Positions 51,046 through 59,089 of a stretch of 64,000 bases of DNA are shown in pieces. Position numbers and translations under genes: made by a program. Numbering within the stretch: the first letter of the stretch is position 1; every line of letters starts with the position of its first letter. Source of the DNA: CALDTK01 sp965213735 (GTDB taxonomy: Bacteria; Bacteroidota; Bacteroidia; Chitinophagales; Saprospiraceae); contig CBDCAB010000005.1 in assembly GCA_965213735.1 (NCBI GenBank), positions 1,922,001 through 1,986,000 of the forward strand, read 5' to 3'. The notes under the pieces are model-generated. The model saw nothing but the letters and a program-made list of their open reading frames with translations, was not told where the DNA came from and made no database searches.

Positions 51046-52227
51046 GTGGATAGTGAGAAAGTACTAAGGCCAACACCATCTGAGGCCGGCGGGTTGCCCG
51101 CTGAGGCAGGTAACTTGTCGCGTGCGCAACGTTGGCGTCTGTTGCTGGGTGAAAAAGCAAACCCGCCCTCTGGTGATGCTGGTCGGGTGGAGCTGGACGA
51201 GGAGTGGCAGGCGGCAGATGAGGTGGTGGAACAGCTTTACGAGGAGGATCGCCGTGGGGGCATGGCTCGCTCGTCGAAGCAGCTGACAGCGTGGCTCGGA
51301 AAGTTGCGCGACAATTATCCTGCGGAGGCGGTGACGCTGATGCAGCGCGATGCCATCGAGCGCTATGAGATCACGCGGCTGCTTGCCGAGCCCGAGATTT
51401 TAGAGACGCTGGAGCCCGATATTCACCTTGCGGCCACACTTTTACAATTGGGCGAATTGCTGCCCGAGACGGCGCGTGCAGCTGCCGAGCGTGTGGTGGC
51501 AGATATTGCTCGTCGCCTGGCTCAACAGTTGGAGGAGCCGCTCTTGCGGGCCATCAGGTCTGCCCTCGCTTCGGCTGAGTTGCGCAGCGAGGCTAAGCCC
51601 ACTCGACACACCGATTGGGGTCGCACCGTCTTAAAAAATCTCAAGCACTACCAGCCGGAGTTGCGCACCATTATTCCGGAGCGTTTCGTCAATCGGCAGG
51701 CCAAGGGGCGGGGACTGCGCAATGTGCACCTGCTCGTCGATCAGAGTGCGTCGATGGCTACTAGTGCTATACATGCGGCTTTGTCGGCGGCGGTGATGGC
51801 TAGGGTGCCGGCGCTGCGCGTGCGGCTGGTGGTGTTCGATACCGAAGTTGCTGATCTCACAGATTTGCTTACCGATCCTGTGGCTACGCTTTTCGGGGTG
51901 CAGCTGGGTGGCGGTACAGACATTCATCGTGCACTGCGCTATGAGGAGCAATTTATTCGCTCGCCGCACGAGAGTTTGCTGATTCTGATCAGTGATTTGT
52001 TTGAGGGAGGCAGTCAAGCTGGTGTGGTGCGACGGCTCCAGGCCATGTTGGATGGAGGCGTGCGGGTCATCTGCCTGCTTGCTCTTAGCGATGAAGGTTG
52101 CCCGCATTATGATAAGGCTTTCGCCAAAACGCTAAGTGAGTTAGGCGCTACGGTGTTTAGTACTAGTCCAAAGGAGTTTCCGGATATGATGGGAGCTGCG
52201 CTGCGGGGGGAAGGCCTGCGGCGCTAA
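51046..52227 (+). CDS. VWA domain protein
   Basis: This protein of about 393 aa has a helical N-terminal half (ELDEEWQAADEVVEQLYEED, GGMARSSKQLTAWLGKL) and a C-terminal von Willebrand factor A domain with the metal-ion adhesion site LVDQSASMATS, then GGGTDIHRALRYEE and LILISDLFEGG. The TDWGRTVLKNLKHY...TIIPERF segment before the VWA domain is typical of bacterial VWA proteins that work with MoxR-type AAA ATPases, but no such ATPase gene is adjacent. The GTG at 51046 is a tentative start; later TTG starts are possible. The last codons merge into a GCCTGCGGC repeat. Confidence 0.8.
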   Translation: MDSEKVLRPTPSEAGGLPAEAGNLSRAQRWRLLLGEKANPPSGDAGRVELDEEWQAADEVVEQLYEEDRRGGMARSSKQLTAWLGKLRDNYPAEAVTLMQRDAIERYEITRLLAEPEILETLEPDIHLAATLLQLGELLPETARAAAERVVADIARRLAQQLEEPLLRAIRSALASAELRSEAKPTRHTDWGRTVLKNLKHYQPELRTIIPERFVNRQAKGRGLRNVHLLVDQSASMATSAIHAALSAAVMARVPALRVRLVVFDTEVADLTDLLTDPVATLFGVQLGGGTDIHRALRYEEQFIRSPHESLLILISDLFEGGSQAGVVRRLQAMLDGGVRVICLLALSDEGCPHYDKAFAKTLSELGATVFSTSPKEFPDMMGAALRGEGLRR

Positions 52228-52307
52228 AAATGCCTGCGGCGCGAAATGCCTCCGGCGGTAAATGCCTCCGGCGGTGAATGCCTGCGGCGCTTTGCCTGCG
52301 GCGCAAG
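52214..52307. repeat. GCC-TNC-GGC mini-hairpin repeats, about 16-bp period
   Basis: GCCTGCGGC or GCCTCCGGC occurs at 52214, 52232, 52248, 52264, 52280 and 52294. Read on the minus strand these are GCC-GCA-GGC and GCC-GGA-GGC, i.e. C-GNA-G hairpins like those at 40.0 kb. The first copy is inside the last codons of the VWA gene. Confidence 0.75.
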
Positions 52308-52931
52308 GGCACAGCGCGCTGTTTGGCCGACTCTGTCGGTGGCGCTGCTACTCTTCGGCCTAGCTGTGGCTAACGGGTATGTCTACGGCGCGAGGCACAG
52401 CGCGCCGTTTGGCCGACTCTGTCGGTGGCGCTATTAATCTTCCGCCTAGCTGCGGCGCGTGGCATGGAGAGTGGTTTGGCCGACTCTGTCGGTGGCGCTA
52501 TTACTCTTCGGCCTAGCTGCGGCGCGTGGCACAGAGCGCTGTTTGGCCGACTCTGTCGGTGGCGCTGTCACTCATGGGTATGCCTACGACGTCTGGCACA
52601 GCGCGCTGTTTGGCTGACTCTGTCGGTGGCGCTGTTACTCTTCGGCCTAGCTGCGGCACTTGGCACAGCGCGCTGTTTGGCCGACTCTGTCGGCGGCGCT
52701 GCTACTATTCGGCCTTCCTGCGGCGCAAGGGCACAGCGCACTGTTTAGCCGACTCTGTCGGTGGCGCTGCTACTCAGGGATATGTCTGCGGCACTTGGCA
52801 CAGAGCGCTGTTTGGCCGACTCTGTCGGTGGCGCTATTACTCTTCCGCCTAGCTGCGGCGCGTGGCACGGAGAGTGGTTTGGCCGACTCTGTCGGTGGCG
52901 CTGTGGATCACGGGTATCTCTGCGGCGCTTA
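52308..52931. repeat. Nine-unit tandem array, 67-bp period
   Basis: The core GACTCTGTCGG begins at 52329, 52415, 52482, 52549, 52616, 52683, 52751, 52818 and 52885, so after a first unit of 86 bases the period is 67 (once 68). Each unit runs GGCACAGCGCGCTGTTTGGC ... GTCGGTGGCGCT, followed by a tail of about 27 bases in two main versions (CTCTTCGGCCTAGCTGCGGC type and CTCATGGGTATGCCTACG type). CCGAC-TCT-GTCGG forms a hairpin in each unit. The period is not a multiple of 3, so it is not a protein repeat. No gene is seen from 52932 to 53062. Confidence 0.85.
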
Positions 52932-53062
52932 GGTTGCGGCGGTGGGAAAAGTATGCGGCGCGGGGTGAGGCTTGAGCTAGGTGGCAGTCGACAAACCTGA
53001 TCGTGTAAAGCACCATAACACCTAGTTCAGCTTATCTTGTGGATACTGTACTAATCTCACTG

Positions 53063-53884
53063 ATGAACCCCATCCAAATCCATCCCCTGCAGCACTGGCT
53101 TCACTCGAGGCACATCTGGCTGTTGGTGCTGTTGGTGTTCGGGGGCACCACGCATGGCCAGCAAGGCCTAGTCATTGATTATGCTGATGAATCAACTGCT
53201 AGCTATGCAGATCACCTTGCAGCTATTAAACGGGCTGACTCAAAAAACCTATACAATGCAGTTTCATCAGAAGAAGTATATCGTGCTCTAAATGCACCCA
53301 TGGGATTTACATTGGTCGTGCGAGGTGCACGTAGTTCTTTTCTTCCCAACCCGTTAGCTATCCCGGCAGAGTTGCAATACGAGGATGATGAAATTGAGTT
53401 CGTATCGAGTATGGGCAGTAATTTGGCTCTCAGAAATATTGCCAGTGGACAAACACTAGCCTACTTCTACAGCAAGCGCGACAAAAAATTTGTAACAGTA
53501 GATGCGCCAGATGCACCAATTGATTGGCACCTAGGTACCGAAACAAAACCTATAGCTGGCTATATCTGCACGAGTGCCGCAGGATATTTTTGTTCGGACA
53601 CATTACAGGCCTATTTTACCACTGCTATACCCGTCAGCGCAGGACCTTTTCTATTCAGTGGCCTCCCAGGACTAATCTTGGAGCTCACCTATAGTCGGGG
53701 CAAACGCAGATTGCTAGCGCAAGGTGTACAGGTGCTCGACGATACGGCTATAGCCAAACTCCCCATCCAGTACATCCAATCTTCCTACGAAGAGCCACCA
53801 AAACACCTTTCCAAACCCACTGACGATCCTGCTGATTTCTGCTCCTACTTATTATCCAAAACTTCAGACGAGGAGCTTCATTGA
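53063..53884 (+). CDS. GLPGLI family protein
   Basis: This 273-aa exported protein of the Bacteroidota GLPGLI family (TIGR01200) has the hallmark FSGLPGLILELTY near residue 200, preceded by the typical WHLGTETKPIAGYICTSAAGYF segment. The N-terminus has a signal peptide (IWLLVLLVFGGTTHGQQ). The ATG at 53063 is preferred to the GTG at 53039. The family function is unknown, but the genes regularly precede an outer-membrane receptor-like gene, as here, where the next ATG is 2 bases beyond the stop. It is probably a periplasmic partner. Confidence 0.9.
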   Translation: MNPIQIHPLQHWLHSRHIWLLVLLVFGGTTHGQQGLVIDYADESTASYADHLAAIKRADSKNLYNAVSSEEVYRALNAPMGFTLVVRGARSSFLPNPLAIPAELQYEDDEIEFVSSMGSNLALRNIASGQTLAYFYSKRDKKFVTVDAPDAPIDWHLGTETKPIAGYICTSAAGYFCSDTLQAYFTTAIPVSAGPFLFSGLPGLILELTYSRGKRRLLAQGVQVLDDTAIAKLPIQYIQSSYEEPPKHLSKPTDDPADFCSYLLSKTSDEELH

Positions 53885-53886
53885 GG

Positions 53887-56447
53887 ATGAAGAAGACTAA
53901 TCGCTTTGGACCTATTTATCAAGCAATAGTTTGTACATCTCTACTGTGCTCGTATAACATCGCCGCAGCACAAATAACAGGACAATTTTTCTCGATGATG
54001 TATCGACTGCCGCCGTGCGTGCTCAAGTCCTGTTGCAAGACAATACAGGCCGTGTTGCCGCTTTTGCTATTACTGATGGTGAGGGGAAGTTCAGAATAAT
54101 TTGTCCAGATACAGGACCATACCTGCAAATTGTGCAATATATCGGCTATAAATCCGACTCTACCACAATTACTTGTGACATAACTTCAAGTAATGCTGCA
54201 CCCATTATTCTGCAAACCATATCCACCACACTCAGCGAGGCCCTACTTACTGCAAAAAAGACGCTGTACGAGCAGCGTGGTGATACCTTAGTTTATGACA
54301 CAAAAGGATTAGAAACCACCCACGGGCGTAGCGCAGGTGACCTGCTCGATCAATTGCCAGGTTTAGCATACGATGAAGATGAAGGATTAAAGTTTCAAGG
54401 TCGGAGTGTCTCTAAAGTTCTCGTGGATGGGGATGATGGGCTTTCTTCTTCTTCGGGCACAGTGTTGCGCTCCCTCAAAGGAATGGATATCGCTGAAGTA
54501 AAAGCTTATGAAGGGCGAGACACGTCATCGGCAGCATCCAATACAGAGCTTACGGTAGATTTAATTCTCACCGAAAAAGCTCGTGCACGCCTGCGCGGCG
54601 ATGCCGATCTGGGGGCTAATTTGAACGACTATCTTCTAGAGGCCTCCACCTACCGAATTGGATCATCTAAATTCTTGGCCTATGCCTTCACCTCAAACGC
54701 GCAATCTATTCCATTTTCCATAGCCAGTTATGCAAGCAAGTCCATTCCTTCCCCGCGACAGAAAAATTATATTTCTACGCCAGCACTGTTTTTCAACCGT
54801 GGCGTTGCCGAAGTTAATAATTCTGCATTTGAACTTAGTGGCATTGCCAAAAAAGGTGCTGTCTCGATGAAGGGGTTTGGCGCACTCTATCTCGCAAATG
54901 ATTCAGTGCTGAGCCAGCGTGTGACTCGATCTGATGATTTCTCAGTTCGATCAGATGCGGCAGTGGCCAATCAGGTGCAGGATCTGCGTGGTCATGTGGT
55001 TCTTAAAAGTCCTTTAGGCAAACATCTCAGACTTACAGCCACTGCCGGGGTCACCTCCACCACCGAGTCAAATACATCAAGATTTCTCACTTCCTCTACA
55101 GCTGGCGCGATTGGCTCGAGCAGCACGCAGGCTCAGCAATTCGCTGCGACTCGTCATACGCTCGTGGAGCAGTATACCGAAATTGACTACCGTAGGCAAG
55201 CGCGCCATCGCCTTAGCTTCATCGGCGCGCTCACCTACAGCGAGGGCACAGACAGTCTACGCTTGGTGGCTGATGAGCAGCTACCCGGATCAGCCTCGCG
55301 AGCAGCAGCCCGATACCTTAGCCACCGTCAACTTGGGTATGGCTTCGACCTCATCAATATGCTGCAAGCCGGCCCAAAGTGGCGCTATGAAACTTCTGTT
55401 AGGGCCGACGCCGAGCCGCTACGCATACAATTAAATGAGCAGCAAGTAGAGCATTACAAACAATATTATGCGCACCTCAGGCAGGAAATCACCTACAGCC
55501 TCGGGCGTCACGAACTTACAGGCCAGCTCGGCATAGCTCACGTGAATACGCAGCTCTCCCCTCAGCGTAGAAGTTGGCAACCTATCGGCAAACTTGCCGC
55601 CGTACTTCGCTTTGCAAATGCAAGCAAACTTAATTTGAGTCTCGAGCGCTCTATCACGCAGATACGAAGCACCAATCCTCAGCGAGATACGCTTCGCCTC
55701 GATGTCCAGCGTTTCATCACGCCTTACCTTCAAGCACCCCCCACGGCAGCGACTTATAACTTCGATGTAAGCCTGCAGCAACAACTGCCAAGCGGACGCG
55801 GCATGCGCTACCTCAGCGGCATGATGCGCTACGGCTCTCGCTATGGAGAGTTTACAGACTTTCAAGCTGATGCCCTGTATCTCCAGCCGATTCAGTTCGA
55901 TAAGTATACGCAGGTAGGCGCCATGGCCTCCCAATTTCTAAGGTTTAACAAATTTAGACTGAGTACCACATTAAATTCGGTTTTTACCAGCTACGGAACA
56001 GCAGATGATTTTGCCCTTGCTCCTCTGGATAATTTGTTGCTTCAGTTACTTGCCAAGCTAGATTATAAATTTTCAGCAGATTTCAACATTTCGCTTTCGC
56101 TAAAACCTGATGTAGTGGCCATCAACCGCAGTAGCTGGACCTCAAATGAGACCTATACATTCGAAATAAGGCATAGCCACGAGCGGTGGCGTTTTGACGC
56201 AAGTCCACAGGTGCTAATTCAAACCAACAACTCCCACACCCAAGCTATTCCTAATCTCTCAGGCCAAGTACGCTATGCCTTCAACTCCAGTAATAGCTAC
56301 TGGCTTGGCGCACAACTTGGCTATGGCCTGCGGGGCTCGCAATCTGTAGAGCGCCTCCTGCCAGTCACTACGATCAATGCCGTCACCGAACGGCAACAGC
56401 AAATCCTGCCGCAGTATGCTCTGGTAAAGGTCGGCTTCTCGTGGTAA
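53887..56447 (+). pseudogene. Outer-membrane receptor-like barrel, frameshifted at a T-run
   Basis: The signal peptide and first residues (MKKTNRFGPIYQ ... NIAAAQITGQF) are in one frame, while the rest, starting LDDVSTAAVRAQVLLQDN and continuing for over 800 residues, is in another. The switch lies at TTTTT, 53986-53990; six Ts would restore QITGQFF-LDDVSTA, the normal opening of a carboxypeptidase-regulatory-like domain. A plug-like region follows (DLLDQLPGLAYDEDEGL, VLVDGDDG, IAEVKAYEGRD), then a long beta-barrel ending YALVKVGFSW. The repaired protein would have about 853 aa. It may be a real lesion, a phase-variable homopolymer or a sequencing error. It pairs with the GLPGLI gene. Confidence 0.8.
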
Positions 56448-56608
56448 AGTATTGGTGAGGTTATCACGTAAGAAACGTCGCTTTCCCAAAAAAAATCTAT
56501 CAGCTCGAGAAATGCTTAGCCTCCGCAGATTCTGATAGGTGGCAGTTGAAGCGACGGTTCAGGTATCTTTTGATGCGTCAGTCCTGCCTCCCACACCACT
56601 ATTCCCAC

Positions 56609-56642
56609 TGCGCGCAAAAGTGCGCGCGCACTTTTGCGCGCA
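56609..56642. promoter_or_regulatory. 34-bp perfect palindrome upstream of ATPase gene
   Basis: The sequence centred between 56625 and 56626 is a perfect inverted repeat of 17 bases per arm (TGCGCGCAAAAGTGCGC and its complement). It ends 2 bases before TACCTTTA (56644-56651), a -7-like element, which is itself 4 bases before the ATG at 56656. It therefore occupies the -33 region and could be an operator or a very stable hairpin. Confidence 0.6.
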
Positions 56643-56655
56643 CTACCTTTACCTC

Positions 56656-57813
56656 ATGACATCCCCTTTTCAATTTGGGCGTGAGGTACTTGCTGGAGAG
56701 CTCGTTGATCGCGAGCAAGAGCTCGAGGAAGTTCTTGATGTAATTGCTGGAGCAACCCGGCTTTTCTTGATTGGACCACGCCGCTTTGGCAAGACCTCCA
56801 TCCTAACGACCGCTGCAAACCTGGCCCGCGAGCGCGGAGACATCGTCATTCAAGTCAATGCAGAATTATTTGCATCTCATGAGGCTCTAGCTGCTGATAT
56901 TATAAGGCAAGCAGGTGAGCAACTAAAATCGCCATTAGCTACCGCCGTAGCGCAGATCAAAACGCTTTTCGAGGCGCTCAATCCGCAAATCACCTACAAC
57001 CCACTCACAGATGCATGGTCGGTAGGGATCACCGCTAAAAGCGCACCTGAACCTACCGCATATCTGACCGATGCCCTCAATAGCCTCGATCAACTAGCGC
57101 AGAAAGTAAATCGCCCAGTAGCGCTCATCATTGACGAATTTCAACAAGTGGTTGCTGAGGATGGCTTACTTGCAGAACGCCAGCTCAGAGCAGTCATCCA
57201 GACCCATCGACACGTAGGCTATGTACTGGCGGGTTCGGCAATGACGATGCTGATGGCTATGACCGGAGATCATAGTCGGCCATTCTATCGCTTGGGTTCA
57301 CGCCGGTTTCTTGGCGCCATTCCCAGAGACGAATTCAGCGTGCATATCCTGGCGGGTTTTGCGAAAGCTGGACTGACAATCACTCAAGAGGCGGCCACAA
57401 CAATTCTCGATCTTGCAGAGGATGTCCCATACAGCGTCCAACGACTAGCGGATGCGGTGTGGCGATCAGCGCTTGCAGATAAGCGATCCACAACCATTGA
57501 TACACCTGCAATAAATGTGCAGCTCGAGTATTTGCTAGATTTAGAAGCACCACAATATGGCGCCATCGTTCAACAGCTGACTCCCATTCAAATTAAAGCC
57601 TTAGCCGCAGTGGCACATATCGGCCAGCGGGCATTAACCTCGAGCAAAACAGCCAGAAAGTTCGGCCTACCGCAGTCGAGTCTTCGTAGAGGTTTAGAGG
57701 CTTTAGTAGGACGAGCGATCATTCGCCAGGTCTTCGATGGAGAAGCCACCCAGAGGTTTGCTTTTGAAGACCCATTTTTTGGACAGTGGGTAAGACAACG
57801 TGTGAAATATTAA
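56656..57813 (+). CDS. ATP-binding protein of the archaeal/STAND-like AAA family
   Basis: This 385-aa P-loop ATPase is a distant paralogue of the protein at 19120. Both open with a PF.FG motif, then an R..EL segment (LVDREQELEEV). Walker A is LIGPRRFGKTS (about residues 36-46), Walker B is ALIIDEFQQV (about 156-165), VLAGSAMTML and the conserved SRPFYRLG follow, and the C-terminal winged-helix region contains KALAAVAHIGQRALTSSKTARKFGLPQSSLRRGLEAL. The start follows from the alignment with the paralogue and from the -7-like box. The function is unknown; DNA-associated or regulatory roles have been suggested for the family. It converges on rfbA. Confidence 0.82.
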   Translation: MTSPFQFGREVLAGELVDREQELEEVLDVIAGATRLFLIGPRRFGKTSILTTAANLARERGDIVIQVNAELFASHEALAADIIRQAGEQLKSPLATAVAQIKTLFEALNPQITYNPLTDAWSVGITAKSAPEPTAYLTDALNSLDQLAQKVNRPVALIIDEFQQVVAEDGLLAERQLRAVIQTHRHVGYVLAGSAMTMLMAMTGDHSRPFYRLGSRRFLGAIPRDEFSVHILAGFAKAGLTITQEAATTILDLAEDVPYSVQRLADAVWRSALADKRSTTIDTPAINVQLEYLLDLEAPQYGAIVQQLTPIQIKALAAVAHIGQRALTSSKTARKFGLPQSSLRRGLEALVGRAIIRQVFDGEATQRFAFEDPFFGQWVRQRVKY

Positions 57814-57831
57814 ATATCACAGTAAGCTACC

Positions 57832-58695
57832 TCACCTCTCCAACAAACCCAACAAGTACTCGCCATACCCACTCTTGATAAACTTCTGCCCAAGCCGCTC
57901 GAGCTGCGCATCATCAATAAAGCCTTTCTCCCAGGCTACCTCTTCAATGCAGCCAATCTTGAGCCCCTGACGGTCCTCGATAGTCTCAATGAATGAACCG
58001 GCTTGTAAGAGACTGGTGTGAGTGCCAGTATCGAGCCAAGCAGTGCCTCGACCAAGTACGCCAACCTGCAGTTTGCCTGCCTCCAGATAGTGCCGGTTAA
58101 CATCGGTGATTTCGTATTCACCACGTGCACTTGGTTTAAGGTCGCGCGCTATCTGAACAACATCATTATCATAAAAATAAAGACCAGGAACAGCATAATT
58201 ACTCTTGGGCTTAGCGGGCTTTTCCTCGATAGAGATCGCTTGGAAATTATCGTCGAATTCTACGACGCCGTAGCGTTCTGGATCAGCGACACGATAAGCA
58301 AACACCACACCACCAGCTGGATCATGACTGCTCACGAGCAGCTTCTCCAAACCTGCTCCATAGAAAATATTATCCCCGAGGATTAGTGCAGCCGGATCCT
58401 TACCGATAAAGTCAGCACCTAGTACAAAAGCCTGCGCCAGGCCGTTCGGTTCGTGCTGCGCAACGTAGCTGAAAGAGCAGCCAATGTCCGAGCCGTCGCC
58501 GAGCAGCTTTTCAAAATTCGGTAGGTCTTGCGGCGTGCTGATCAGGAGGATATCACGAATCCCGGCCAACATCAAAGTCGACAGCGGGTAGTAGATCATC
58601 GGCTTGTCGTACACCGGCATGAGTTGCTTACTCACCGCGAGCGTCAGCGGGTAGAGTCGCGTGCCAAGGCCTCCGGCCAGAATTATTCCTTTCAT
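57832..58695 (-). CDS. rfbA: Glucose-1-phosphate thymidylyltransferase
   Basis: This enzyme joins dTTP and glucose-1-phosphate into dTDP-glucose, the first step of dTDP-rhamnose synthesis for surface polysaccharides. It is 287 aa with MKGIILAGGLGTRLYPLTLAVSKQLMPVYDKPMIYYPLS, the nucleotide-binding signature, then LGDNIFYGAGL, FAYRVADPERYGVVEF, EEKPAKPKSNYAVPGLYFYD and GTAWLDTGTHTSL. The ATG at 58695 directly starts the conserved N-terminus. The other rfb genes are not in the window. Confidence 0.95.
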   Translation of the reverse strand: MKGIILAGGLGTRLYPLTLAVSKQLMPVYDKPMIYYPLSTLMLAGIRDILLISTPQDLPNFEKLLGDGSDIGCSFSYVAQHEPNGLAQAFVLGADFIGKDPAALILGDNIFYGAGLEKLLVSSHDPAGGVVFAYRVADPERYGVVEFDDNFQAISIEEKPAKPKSNYAVPGLYFYDNDVVQIARDLKPSARGEYEITDVNRHYLEAGKLQVGVLGRGTAWLDTGTHTSLLQAGSFIETIEDRQGLKIGCIEEVAWEKGFIDDAQLERLGQKFIKSGYGEYLLGLLER

Positions 58696-58732
58696 CGGGT
58701 AGGGGGTATGTGGCGGTGAAGCTAAGAGAGTT

Positions 58733-59089
58733 CTACAGCTTCGCGCTCTCGGCACGCAGGAGCGGCATAACCACTTTCGCTGAAGCTTCTAATATCTCCA
58801 GATGTGGCACCGCTCGCTGTAGGTCTTCACCCCCAATGGCTATCTCCTCCAGTTCGGCATTCGCATGCGTCATCGGGTCATTGCCTACAAAAGCGAGGGT
58901 AGACTTCATCTTATGGGCTACCTGCCGCAGCTCGTTGGTGTCACGCGTTAAGTAGGCTTGCCGCAGCTTTTCCAGCTCAGGCGGCATCTCCTCGATCAGC
59001 ATGTCGAGCATGGTCTTTTTCATCATGTCGTCGCCGTCGGCCATCATTTCGAGATACGACAGGTCTATGCTTTGCACGGTAGTAGTCAT
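58733..59089 (-). CDS. Hpt (histidine phosphotransfer) domain protein
   Basis: This 118-aa stand-alone Hpt protein has the phosphorylatable His59 in LRQVAHKMKSTLAFVG, within a four-helix bundle. It receives phosphate from a receiver domain and passes it on in a multistep phosphorelay. Its ATG overlaps the stop of the hybrid histidine kinase by 4 bases, so kinase and Hpt form one relay. No DNA-binding response regulator is encoded nearby, so the output partner lies elsewhere. Confidence 0.9.
   Translation of the reverse strand: MTTTVQSIDLSYLEMMADGDDMMKKTMLDMLIEEMPPELEKLRQAYLTRDTNELRQVAHKMKSTLAFVGNDPMTHANAELEEIAIGGEDLQRAVPHLEILEASAKVVMPLLRAESAKL

Noticed and set aside
51079..51160. ATG starts for the flippase-like gene at 51079 or 51160
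   Set aside because: They would overlap the divergent VWA gene and add a non-membrane leader; the TTG at 51037 fits better, though not certainly.
52308..52931. CRISPR array
   Set aside because: Units are similar over their full length with two recurring tail types rather than unique spacers, and no cas gene is present in the window.
52246..53000. Several overlapping open frames of 60-108 aa in the 67-bp array
   Set aside because: They are by-products of a GC-rich repeat without stops. The period is not a multiple of 3, so the same DNA repeats in all frames, and no start signal or family resemblance exists.
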